From Bacteroidota bacterium (lineage in GTDB: Bacteria > Bacteroidota > Bacteroidia > Bacteroidales > Paludibacteraceae): a stretch of DNA of 64,000 nucleotides. The DNA lies in NCBI GenBank assembly GCA_023391625.1, contig JAEWAN010000006.1:310001-374000 (forward strand), in the 5' to 3' direction. A program made the translations under genes and the position numbers. Within the stretch, counting starts at the first letter, position 1, and the number at the start of each line of letters is the position of its first letter. The notes beneath the pieces were generated by a model, which had not been told where the DNA came from, ran no database searches, and saw only the letters and a program-made list of their open reading frames with translations. Shown one piece after another: positions 1 through 7,542 of the stretch.

Positions 1-1
1 C

Positions 2-388
2 GGAGCTACCATTTCTATTGAAGAAATAGGCGATCAGGGACGTGTTGAAATAGCAGCTAACAATAAGCAAGCTATTGACGCAGCCATTGCCAAAGTAAGA
101 GGAATCGTAGCTATTCCGGAAGTAGGCGAATCTTACCAGGCTAAAGTAAAATCAATCATGCCATACGGAGCATTCGTAGAATTTATGCCGGGAAAAGAAG
201 GATTGCTTCACATTTCCGAAATAGACTGGAAACGCGTGGAAACCATGGAACAATCCGGACTGAAAGAAGGCGATATCGTGGAAGTAAAACTACTGGATAT
301 CGACGAAAAAACCGGAAAATTCAAACTTTCACGTAAAGCTTTGCTTCCACGTCCTCCACGTGAAGATAAAGACAAAGAAAAAGCATAA
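2..388 (+). CDS. pnp: Polynucleotide phosphorylase, C-terminal part (KH and S1 domains)
   Basis: This is the 3' end of a gene that starts outside the window; the frame is open from base 2 to the TAA at 386-388. The first ~40 residues match the end of a KH domain, with GATISIEEIGDQGRVEI followed by the helix ending in KVRGIVAIPEVG. The rest is an S1 RNA-binding domain: YQAKVKSIMPYGAFVEFMPG, then GLLHISEI, and near the end GDIVEVKLLDID. This KH-S1 tail is the standard end of PNPase, the 3'-5' phosphorolytic exoribonuclease of mRNA decay. The catalytic RNase PH domains are not visible here. The tail ends in a basic, proline-containing stretch. A strong hairpin terminator follows directly. Confidence 0.9.
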   Translation, partial: GATISIEEIGDQGRVEIAANNKQAIDAAIAKVRGIVAIPEVGESYQAKVKSIMPYGAFVEFMPGKEGLLHISEIDWKRVETMEQSGLKEGDIVEVKLLDIDEKTGKFKLSRKALLPRPPREDKDKEKA

Positions 389-412
389 TTTGTTTATTGA
401 TTATAAAATCAG

Positions 413-446
413 AAAAGAGGAAACCTTCAGGTTTCCTCTTTTTTTT
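413..446 (+). terminator. Rho-independent terminator after pnp
   Basis: An 11-bp stem (AAGAGGAAACC pairing with GGTTTCCTCTT) with a short TTCA loop is followed by a T run. It lies 25 bases after the pnp stop codon. Confidence 0.9.
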
Positions 447-682
447 ACGTGGTAATAATGCTAAAAGTAGGAAATGATGCTAAAAGTAAATCTGATAAAG
501 TTAGTATATTACTATATTATAAATAGTTACAACTTAAAAACTTAAATTAAAAGGAACTAATTTATTCTTAGTTAAGCTTTTATAAATAAACATCGCCATA
601 TCCCCAATCCTCGATGCTCATCTTCAATTCCACTCCGGTTAACAATTTCATCCAAGCTCAACAAAGGATAAATCAAGCTCAA

Positions 683-1846
683 TCAATGAGTAGCTTTATA
701 CCATGCTGTTCCTACTTTTTGCGAAGTTTTAGAATTTACACTTGGATCGGAAATGGTAATTCCTGAAAAGCCATTTATTTTTATCATACCACGATTCATA
801 GAGAAATAACTCGGGGTATGAAATGCATACGGAACTGCACGGGTCAAACGAACTTTAAATGCGTCCAACAACGTTTTATCCGAACACAACTTTTCCATAT
901 AATCACCATAATCAAAAAAGATAACCGGATTATATCCATCCATAGGCTGAATAGAACCCAACTTCAATGAATCGAGAGTAAACCGCTGATTTATTTCTTT
1001 CATCAAAACAGCCAGACTATCCAGTTCCGAACAGTCTGTCACAGCTATTGTTCCGCTGGGAACTATATAATCCCTGTAAAAATCATGAAATCCCTCACAT
1101 AAACTATAAAAGTCAACATCTCCTAACAGATACTCCCCTATCTCTGCATAAGGGAAGCCATAAGCCATCATCTCGGTAGGAGATGCAATAAGGTGTTTTG
1201 TCACGTTCCTCAACTCATACGCCACTTCTATGGTGGACATATAGCAATCATCAAACAAAATATAATCCATCATTATACCTGCCCCGGCTATTCCCCGGGC
1301 AAGAGTCGTGATATCAGTCTGATAGTCCGGAGACAGTCCCCCGAAATAACGGGTCACAGGAACTCCCCTATCGTTTTGCCGATTTTCCAAAACAAATTGT
1401 CTGGAAGCGGTAACGGGCAGCCACCCCATGCCATGCCCTCCAATAATCATAGCATAACGGCCGGCCGGGGCAAAAGCCTTGACATCGTTCAGGATGGAAG
1501 TGATCCAATCAGAAGTATTCAACGAAGGATCAACATATGTTTTCAATATATTACGGGTACACGAGCCATGATCATACTTCAATTCAAACAGGGAGGCCTG
1601 TGACGGTGAAGAAGACAAAAAAACTAAGATCCGCTCTTTTTCCAGAATACCGCCGGCTATTGCTTGTTCAAAGTCTTTTATATTCACTTCGAAGAAAGAC
1701 TTTAAATCGCCGGACCAAGGCATATACATAAAAACAGTTTGTTCCGTATCGGGAAAATCCACCTCTTTTTCTACACAGGAAAACAAACCCGGCAAAACAA
1801 AACTAAGAATAAAAATAACTCTTCTCAATCCTTTTAACATACCCAT
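683..1846 (-). CDS. Clostripain-family (C11) cysteine peptidase lipoprotein
   Basis: A 387-residue protein with an SPII signal: a hydrophobic segment followed by the lipobox LFSC, so Cys24 would be lipidated and the protein anchored in the envelope. The body matches peptidase family C11 (clostripain). YAMIIGGHGMGW carries the catalytic His (about residue 138) and ILFDDCYMS the catalytic Cys (about 201), followed by the typical IEVAYELR helix. C11 enzymes usually cleave after Arg or Lys, and many self-process; an internal processing site cannot be identified by eye. The gene starts 23 bases after the stop of the LytTR regulator on the same strand, so it is probably the last gene of the kinase-regulator-protease unit. 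The substrate is unknown. Confidence 0.85.
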   Translation of the reverse strand: MGMLKGLRRVIFILSFVLPGLFSCVEKEVDFPDTEQTVFMYMPWSGDLKSFFEVNIKDFEQAIAGGILEKERILVFLSSSPSQASLFELKYDHGSCTRNILKTYVDPSLNTSDWITSILNDVKAFAPAGRYAMIIGGHGMGWLPVTASRQFVLENRQNDRGVPVTRYFGGLSPDYQTDITTLARGIAGAGIMMDYILFDDCYMSTIEVAYELRNVTKHLIASPTEMMAYGFPYAEIGEYLLGDVDFYSLCEGFHDFYRDYIVPSGTIAVTDCSELDSLAVLMKEINQRFTLDSLKLGSIQPMDGYNPVIFFDYGDYMEKLCSDKTLLDAFKVRLTRAVPYAFHTPSYFSMNRGMIKINGFSGITISDPSVNSKTSQKVGTAWYKATH

Positions 1847-1869
1847 GCGCTTACTATAACTATTTCCGC

Positions 1870-2622
1870 CTACTTGGAAAGTAAATTCTTATCTATCAGC
1901 CTCCGGAGTAACTCTTCTTTTCTGGCGGGTGAAAGCGGCAATTCATTGCCACGGACATCCACTTTATTGCCAAAAACAGCACTGATACAGGAGGTATTAA
2001 CAATAAAAGACCGATGAATACGGAAGAAACTAACAACTGGCAACATCTGCTCCAGGGCAGTCATCGTCTGATGAACCACTATAACTTTATCAACACAGTG
2101 TATCTTCACATAATTCTGCATTCCTTCTACGTACAAAATATCCTGTTTCAATACACGGGTATATTTATTCCCCTGCTTTACAAACATATCGCTTTGTTGC
2201 GAGTCATTATTCTGCTGCAACAACAAGCGGGATTCAAAACTGTCTTTTGCCTTTAAGACTGCCTGATTAAATCGTTGAAAACGGATCGGCTTCAACAAGT
2301 AGTCTATCACGTTAAGCCGGTAACCCTCCAGAGCATATTCCGAATAAGCCGTAGTAAGAATGGTTAGAGGAGGATTATCTAATTCTTCCAAAAAATCAAT
2401 TCCAGACAAATGAGGCAAATTAATATCCAGAAACATCAAATCTATTTTACTAGTCCTTAATATTTCCCGGGCTTCAATAGCAGAGAAACAAGTTTGCGAG
2501 ACTTTCAGGAAATCCACTTTCCCGATATAATAAACCAGCCCGTCAATGGCCAGCGGCTCATCGTCCACAATCAGGCAATTTAAAACCGTAGGCTCCGGAT
2601 GGTTGATATTCAGATTTTCCAT
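1870..2622 (-). CDS. LytTR-family response regulator
   Basis: A 250-residue regulator. Residues ~14-130 form a receiver domain: the acidic pair is in LIVDDEP, the phospho-acceptor Asp is about residue 66 in LMFLDINLP, the conserved Thr is in LTTAYSEYA, and the Lys is in DYLLKP. Residues ~145-245 form a LytTR DNA-binding domain, shown by ILYVEGMQNYVKI, the FFRIHRSFIVN segment and the LSPARKEEL end. The start overlaps the end of the upstream kinase gene by 13 bases, indicating translational coupling. LytTR regulators usually bind direct repeats upstream of target genes. The adjacent protease and the divergent surface-repeat gene are the natural candidate targets, but this is inference from position. 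Confidence 0.95.
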   Translation of the reverse strand: MENLNINHPEPTVLNCLIVDDEPLAIDGLVYYIGKVDFLKVSQTCFSAIEAREILRTSKIDLMFLDINLPHLSGIDFLEELDNPPLTILTTAYSEYALEGYRLNVIDYLLKPIRFQRFNQAVLKAKDSFESRLLLQQNNDSQQSDMFVKQGNKYTRVLKQDILYVEGMQNYVKIHCVDKVIVVHQTMTALEQMLPVVSFFRIHRSFIVNTSCISAVFGNKVDVRGNELPLSPARKEELLRRLIDKNLLSK

Positions 2623-3641
2623 ATCTCGAGCTTTGAATAATAAGTTGTTGCTGTTTCCTGTATACCCAGTTGATAATTCGTTCCATAAAGCAAATCCAGC
2701 CGCTGTCTTGTGTTTTTCAACCCGATTCCGGAAGGCTTATCCACAGAAGATTCGCCGGGCATTACGTCCGGTCTGGAATTCTCCACTTCAAAGCAAAGCG
2801 AATTTCCTTTCTGCAAAAATACTATTTTTACAAAACCCTGCCCGGATAAAATACGCGAAGCATACTTAAAAGCATTTTCTACAAAAGAGATTAACAGGAG
2901 GGGCACTATTTCCATATTCCCGTCAGTAACAATCCAAGTGGTAGATACATCTATTTTAGACCCCCACCGCACTTTCTCTATGTTGATATAATTCTGAAGA
3001 AACTCTATTTCTTCTTTTAATTTCACTTTTTCTAATTTTCCTCTATACAACTGATAACGAAGCATATCCGAATATTGTATAAGTAAAGACGAAGCCAACT
3101 CTACATTTGTCTGCATGAGAATATGGATATGGTTCAGTATGTTAAACATAAAATGCGGATTTATCTGAGCCTGGAGAGCCTGCAATTGAGTTTCCAGATG
3201 GACTTTCTGCAATTTTATATGCTCATAATAAAACCGTAAACCGCAAAAACCAAGATTAAAAACTCCGACAGAAGGTATGGCAAACAAAAAATCAAGCAAC
3301 AACGAATCATCACTATCTACCAAATCCCAACCGGAGAAACAGTCCAAAGTCTCCAGGTATTTAAATAAATGGAAGATGAACGCCCAAGTCAAAGAAACAA
3401 ACAGCGTTCCAATGATAAACTGGACTGAAAACAGTCTCATCTTTCTCTCCCGGATTGCTTTAGGCAGCAATACATTACTTAAAAGATGAGCCCCCAATAT
3501 TGCAGGTATAAAAATAACCAGAAATAAAGTCGCTTCCGGCAAAGCGGACAAATGGACACGCTGCAACCAAAATAGAAATATAATGACTATCCAGATGATG
3601 ACAACAACCTGGCGATAATGGCTCACATAAAATCTTTTCAT
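2610..3641 (-). CDS. LytS-type sensor histidine kinase
   Basis: I place the start at the ATG at 3641, giving 343 residues (MKRFYVSHYRQ...). The frame is open upstream to 3761, but that stretch is Cys- and Ile-rich, unlike a kinase N-terminus. About four hydrophobic segments occupy residues ~10-135, followed by a short coiled coil and the HisKA_7TM/His_kinase core: QINPHFMFNILN holds the phospho-acceptor His (about residue 163), LLLISFVENAFKYA is the N-box and GIGLKNTRQRL the G-box. This kinase class pairs with LytTR regulators, which fits the gene that overlaps its 3' end. The sensed signal is unknown. A TATATTTG promoter-like box lies only 4 bases before the chosen ATG, so the mRNA may be leaderless, or the true start may lie upstream. 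Confidence 0.88.
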   Translation of the reverse strand: MKRFYVSHYRQVVVIIWIVIIFLFWLQRVHLSALPEATLFLVIFIPAILGAHLLSNVLLPKAIRERKMRLFSVQFIIGTLFVSLTWAFIFHLFKYLETLDCFSGWDLVDSDDSLLLDFLFAIPSVGVFNLGFCGLRFYYEHIKLQKVHLETQLQALQAQINPHFMFNILNHIHILMQTNVELASSLLIQYSDMLRYQLYRGKLEKVKLKEEIEFLQNYINIEKVRWGSKIDVSTTWIVTDGNMEIVPLLLISFVENAFKYASRILSGQGFVKIVFLQKGNSLCFEVENSRPDVMPGESSVDKPSGIGLKNTRQRLDLLYGTNYQLGIQETATTYYSKLEIWKI

Positions 3642-3645
3642 ACAG

Positions 3646-3653
3646 CAAATATA
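3646..3653 (-). promoter_or_regulatory. Candidate -7 box upstream of the histidine kinase
   Basis: On the minus strand this reads TATATTTG, matching the Bacteroidota -7 consensus TAnnTTTG. Its closeness to the chosen start implies an almost leaderless transcript. Confidence 0.35.
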
Positions 3654-3798
3654 AATTATATTGCAAACAGGTAAAAGTACATCCGGCATATTAATCAAAA
3701 GAAAAAGCGGTTTCGTCAAAAAAAATTTCACAATTATATGCATCACCATACCTTTGCTCAAAATTTAATGACACGGACTATTCAACAATACAAAAGCT

Positions 3799-4839
3799 AT
3801 GAAACTAAACAAAGTACTATTCGCCGCCTTATTAAGTATTTCATCGGTTTGTTACGGTTATTCTCAACAGAGAGGAAACACCGAGTCTTTATTCCAGTTC
3901 AGTCTTTTTCCCCGATTAGGGACTAACGGACCTCTGGAAAAAGAATATACCAATACAATCTCTATCAATTTAACGGTAGGAGTTTCTAACAATGAAAACG
4001 CTTTTTCTTGTGCCGGGCTTGCCAACATCATAAGAAATAATGCTCAAGGACTACAAATAGCAGGAGCGACCAATTATGTGGGTAATGAGGGCAATGGGGT
4101 GCTTTTATCCGGACTGGTAAACATTGTCGGCAACAATTATAATGGGCTACAAATTACAGGTGGAGCCAGTCATGCTCAAAACACATCGGGAGTACAAATA
4201 GCAGGGCTATACAACGCTGCCAAGAATGTGGAAGGAGTACAGATTGCTGCGGGGGCGAACCATGCCAAAGATATAGACGGTCTGCAAGTGGCAGGACTGT
4301 ATAATGTGGCAAAGGACGTAAAAGGAGTGCAGTTGGCAATAGTAAACGTTGCGGAAAACAATAACAGCCCCATCGGACTTGTCAATATTATAAAAAACGG
4401 AGAGAAAGGGCTCTCTTTAAGTTATGACATGACGGGAAGCGCGGTATTGACCTTCCGTTCCGGAGGAAAATACACATACGGAATCATAGGCGTGGGTTAT
4501 AACCACAAGGTTAGTAATAATCCTATTCTGGCTGAATGTGGTATCGGGGCACACATACCTTGCTGTTCCTGGTTCAGAATCAATAACGAATTAAAAATTG
4601 CAACAATAGGAACTTCTTCCCAAAAACCGGTGCTGAATGCGGGTTACTCATTGCTACCTGGCTTTAAAATAGGAAAACACGTTGAGTTGTTCGGTGGAGT
4701 AAACATCAACTACATGACTACTTCTGATATAAACAACAATACCCTATTTACCAACCACGCTTTGTGGGAACAGAACAGCGGCACACAGTTACAACAAGTA
4801 TATATAGGCTATCAGGTCGGCATACAGTATATTTTCTAA
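3799..4839 (+). CDS. Surface repeat protein resembling the LA_2272 family
   Basis: A 346-residue protein with a cleavable signal peptide (MKLNKVLFAALLSISSVCYG). Residues ~70-200 hold a degenerate repeat of about 20 residues in which GLQIAG/GVQIAGLYN alternates with Asn-, Ala- and Lys-rich turns (NVEGVQIAAG, DIDGLQVAGLYN, DVKGVQLAIVN). This resembles the LA_2272-type surface repeat proteins annotated in Leptospira and Bacteroidota. Residues ~215-346 are rich in alternating hydrophobics and end in VGIQYIF, as in an outer-membrane beta-barrel or porin-like domain. The gene is divergent from the two-component system, with 157 bases between the starts. Molecular function is not known. The family assignment is from repeat pattern only. 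Confidence 0.6.
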   Translation: MKLNKVLFAALLSISSVCYGYSQQRGNTESLFQFSLFPRLGTNGPLEKEYTNTISINLTVGVSNNENAFSCAGLANIIRNNAQGLQIAGATNYVGNEGNGVLLSGLVNIVGNNYNGLQITGGASHAQNTSGVQIAGLYNAAKNVEGVQIAAGANHAKDIDGLQVAGLYNVAKDVKGVQLAIVNVAENNNSPIGLVNIIKNGEKGLSLSYDMTGSAVLTFRSGGKYTYGIIGVGYNHKVSNNPILAECGIGAHIPCCSWFRINNELKIATIGTSSQKPVLNAGYSLLPGFKIGKHVELFGGVNINYMTTSDINNNTLFTNHALWEQNSGTQLQQVYIGYQVGIQYIF

Positions 4840-5340
4840 ATCCATTCAATTGATTTATCCGATTACTTTATAGCAGTAAACATCAAAACTATTGTTACAA
4901 CAGATACGACAATTTTAGATAATTTTTCTGATTATTATATGCAAACACCAACTTGAAAAACAGTGTTTAATACGACTAAAACTATATTATAAATCTTCAA
5001 AAGCTATATCAGTATCAGAGAACGAATATATCTGGGAGCAACCGAGACAAAAGTTGGAATAATTTTCAAAAACAATTGATAAGTTCACCCAAAAAAGTTA
5101 TCTCAAAACAGAAATTGAAGGTTAGAAATCTTATTAGATTAAAACTTCAAAAGGGAATCCCCCTGTTTTAGCTTTATATTAATAATGAAATTAAGGCTAA
5201 AACAGAAGGATTTTATGCTTTACCTCAAAACTGCCTTATTTTTCTATTTTGAAACAGCATTCTAAATCTATTTATCTATTCCTGGCTAAAATCTCATTTT
5301 ACAATAAGAATAAGGCCTTTATAAAAATTTATTCAAACCA
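4840..5340. other. Gene-free AT-rich gap containing a long inverted repeat
   Basis: About 500 bases between the surface-repeat gene and the invertase gene. No credible ORF or RNA gene is seen. The only structure found is an imperfect inverted repeat at 5156-5212, listed separately. Confidence 0.6.
5156..5212. repeat. Imperfect inverted repeat, ~25-bp arms
   Basis: The left arm begins AATCCCCCTGTTTTAGC and the right arm ends GCTAAAACAGAAGGATT. The pairing continues inwards with a few mismatches to a short AT-rich loop. It lies about 130 bases downstream of the invertase stop codon. On the minus strand the structure is followed by CCCTTTTG, so it could act as the invertase terminator. It could also be a mobile-element remnant or a recombinase-related site. 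Confidence 0.6.
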
Positions 5341-6000
5341 TCATAACTTCCTCTTACCCATAAGGGCAAGCCGTTTTTCCTCTTTCTTATCCAAAGCTTC
5401 CTGAACCGATGGATATTGTAACCGAAATTTAGTAAAGGTATCACGAGATAAATTAAAATGTTTACAAATATCATTAACAGACTGTCCCTGATTCAGCATA
5501 CGGATAACCGTATGCCTGTTATCAACCAATACATTCATTTTGGTACAACTCCCTTTCCTGCGTCCGAGAATCACTCCCTCTGCCCTACGTAGAGCCAAAG
5601 CCTCCTTGGTACGCATAGACATGAGATTACGTTCAATCTCCGCAACCAGACCAAAGGCAAAACACAGCACCTTGCTATTTATCGTATTATCAAAAGAATA
5701 ACCTTCTTTTGTTGTATAAAGATTGATTTCCCGGCTCAAACATTTTCCCATAATCGACATAATATCAGTCAATGTACGGCTTAAACGTGATATTTCAGTA
5801 ACAATAAGCGTATCTCCCGGTTTCATCCGTTTAAGAACTCCGCCCAGTTTCCTGTCCCGCTCGGTTTTCTGTCCGCTTACCACTTCCGTGACCCAGCGAT
5901 CAATAACCATATTTTTACTATCGGCAAAACGCCTTATTTCATCTTGTTGATTAGCTAAATTTTGTTTTCCTGTGCTAACTCTTAAATAACCTATAATCAT
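5341..6000 (-). CDS. mpi: Mpi-like serine site-specific DNA invertase
   Basis: A 219-residue serine recombinase of the resolvase/invertase family. The N-terminus MIIGYLRVSTGKQ contains the catalytic Ser (Ser9). The core has the arginine-bearing ISRLSRTLTDIM, followed by ALRRAEGVILGRRKG, and a C-terminal helix-turn-helix (IRMLNQGQSVNDICKHFNLSRDTF). The stretch EGYSFDNTINSKVLCFAFGLVAEIERNL and the overall length recall Mpi, the master invertase of Bacteroides fragilis that flips capsule and other promoters. The product would therefore act on many distant sites, not only its neighbours. It stands alone between gene-poor gaps. A perfect 8-bp dyad sits 20 bases upstream of the start. Confidence 0.88.
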   Translation of the reverse strand: MIIGYLRVSTGKQNLANQQDEIRRFADSKNMVIDRWVTEVVSGQKTERDRKLGGVLKRMKPGDTLIVTEISRLSRTLTDIMSIMGKCLSREINLYTTKEGYSFDNTINSKVLCFAFGLVAEIERNLMSMRTKEALALRRAEGVILGRRKGSCTKMNVLVDNRHTVIRMLNQGQSVNDICKHFNLSRDTFTKFRLQYPSVQEALDKKEEKRLALMGKRKL

Positions 6001-6019
6001 ATTCTTAATTTTTTAATAT

Positions 6020-6036
6020 GAAGGCAACTTGCCTTC
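6020..6036. promoter_or_regulatory. Perfect dyad (8-bp arms) just upstream of mpi
   Basis: GAAGGCAA and TTGCCTTC are separated by one base and lie 20 bases before the invertase start codon. The symmetry suits an operator or a dimeric recombinase half-site pair. A function as mRNA hairpin is unlikely with a 1-base loop. Confidence 0.5.
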
Positions 6037-6629
6037 TGTCGAGAAAAATAAAACAACTATTTGAAGCTTAAAAGATGCAGAAAAACGGACTTAGCAAACC
6101 TCATCGTAATATAAACAAATCTCCTAATATATCCGTAAACAAACGCTTCCGTCAAGACTTGAAACAAATCTTCTTCACAACAGGATAACTCAACAAACAA
6201 TGACCATGAACAACAATGCACACACACTCTATTTATCAAAAAACAGGAAAGTTTAGTCCACCCTCAGAAACCGAAACACATATCAAACATTCCGTAAAGT
6301 AAAAACAAATTTCACTTTTCTGTTTCCGCCCAAAAATAATAAAAGTCAAAAAGATTTTGTTGAGATAATTCCACTTACACACAAAACAAATTTACTAAAA
6401 AATAAGGAAACCTGCAAATACCAGCCTCAAGCAATAGTTTTAACCCACATAACTTGAGAGAACAAAAATCCGTAGAGCTTTTTCTATGGATCACAACTCC
6501 ATATCACACGGATATATAGAACAGAAAACTCTTATTATAACGGAGTTATAAAGAAGATTCATATAAAGGAAAGAACAGCGCTCCTTGCTTTTTTCTTCGT
6601 TTTATTATTAAATTAACTATAAATTGCAT
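6037..6629. other. Gene-free gap between mpi and the cobalamin riboswitch
   Basis: About 590 AT-rich bases. Short ORFs exist on both strands, but none has a convincing start, composition or recognisable domain. A few 6-7 base inverted matches (for example ATCCGT at ~6468 with ACGGAT at ~6508) are too short to call a recombination site. Confidence 0.5.
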
Positions 6630-6637
6630 TATCTTTG
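6630..6637 (+). promoter_or_regulatory. Candidate -7 box for the cobalamin riboswitch transcript
   Basis: TATCTTTG matches TAnnTTTG. Transcription would begin about 7 bases later, right at the 5' edge of the riboswitch. Confidence 0.6.
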
Positions 6638-6644
6638 TCCCCGA

Positions 6645-6840
6645 ATTGGTTTTGGATGGACATTTCTGTCATTCAGATTAAAAGGGAATCGGGTGAAACT
6701 CCTGAACAGTCCCGCTGCTGTGAAGCTCTATTCAACGTTCTGATAAAATACTTTAACCACTGGCTGATACAATTGATACAGAAAGCCGGGAAGGTATCAG
6801 AACGGGAGTCAGTCAGAAGACCTGCCATTCATCAAAGGCT
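6645..6840 (+). promoter_or_regulatory. Cobalamin (B12) riboswitch
   Basis: The conserved cobalamin aptamer blocks appear in order: AAAAGGGAATCGGGTG, then the B12-box-like ACTCCTGAACAGTCCCGC with GCTGTGAAGC, later the CCACTGG segment, then GCCGGGAAGG, and finally GTCAGAAGACCTGCC. These are the hallmark strings of the class I riboswitch that senses adenosylcobalamin. The expression platform probably lies in 6840-6910, just before the next start codon. In this family, ligand binding usually turns the downstream gene off. Confidence 0.93.
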
Positions 6841-6915
6841 GTTTTTACTCGTGGGTTAGGGAAACAGTACGAAAAAGTGTTTCACAATCTACGGGATTAA
6901 AAAGAAGGTATACCT

Positions 6916-7170
6916 ATGGAAAAGGTGTGTCCACGCTGTAGCAAGACATTCCAGTGTATGCACGATGATATAGCTAATTGTCATTGTGCAGGCATAGAAT
7001 TAGACAGCATGCAAAGACATTATTTAAAAGAAAACTATCATTCATGTCTATGTCATAGCTGCTTACTTGAAGTCAAAGAATTTTTTTATGCATGTGATGT
7101 CAACCCTGAGATAAAACGAAAGCAACTTCCGACAAGAAGTAACGAACAAATTATTCCAGGGCGCTTTTAA
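6916..7170 (+). CDS. Small cysteine-rich CWC-type protein under B12 control
   Basis: 84 residues with nine Cys. CPRCSKTFQC begins the protein, then CHC at about residues 23-25, then a C-L-C-H-S-C stretch near residue 45. This spacing (CPxC...F.C...CxC...CLCxxCL) matches the cysteine-rich CWC family, with His in place of the usual Trp. A metal- or cofactor-binding role is likely from the cysteines, but the biochemical function is unknown. It is the first and only gene directly behind the cobalamin riboswitch, with AAGAAGG as ribosome binding site 9 bases before the ATG. This places it in the B12 regulon, perhaps in cobalamin handling. Confidence 0.75.
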   Translation: MEKVCPRCSKTFQCMHDDIANCHCAGIELDSMQRHYLKENYHSCLCHSCLLEVKEFFYACDVNPEIKRKQLPTRSNEQIIPGRF

Positions 7171-7515
7171 AACCGATACAATCTAACAAATGACAAACAG
7201 AGTTCCTGCAAGCGAGCCGGAGCAATCCAATTTAAGGTATTAGTAATAAAATAAAAGCCGGACAAAACTTTTTTTATAACAACTAACAAGTTTATGAAAA
7301 GTTCTATTGTCAGACGTTTTAAAGGGTATAGAAGACATAGGCGCAATAAGATTATCTTATCAAAAAAACGAACTTGCTTCGTATAGTCACTACTATGCAA
7401 AATTCCAAATAACGGATACCCCGTTTTCTTCCATATATCCCCTACATGTATCTGCACCGGCCTTGAAAGCAACTCTTTCTCACAAATAAGAACTGTGAGA
7501 AAACGCTCATTACAA
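7171..7515. other. Gap between the CWC gene and the carboxylase operon
   Basis: About 345 bases. I see no clear terminator and no gene. A 60-codon ORF at 7307-7489 has no signal, motif or convincing ribosome binding site. Confidence 0.5.
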
Positions 7516-7523
7516 TAAATTTG
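7516..7523 (+). promoter_or_regulatory. Candidate -7 box for the acyl-CoA carboxylase operon
   Basis: TAAATTTG lies 19 bases before the ATG at 7543. It suggests that the operon has its own promoter and is not only read through from the B12-controlled unit. Confidence 0.55.
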
Positions 7524-7542
7524 CTATTTAAACAGAATAAAA

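Noticed and set aside
6057..6239. 60-codon ORF upstream of mpi on the minus strand
   Set aside because: Cys/Leu-rich random-looking translation with no start signal.
7307..7489. 60-codon ORF upstream of the carboxylase operon
   Set aside because: No motif, no ribosome binding site and no conserved pattern; an antisense ORF covers the same bases.
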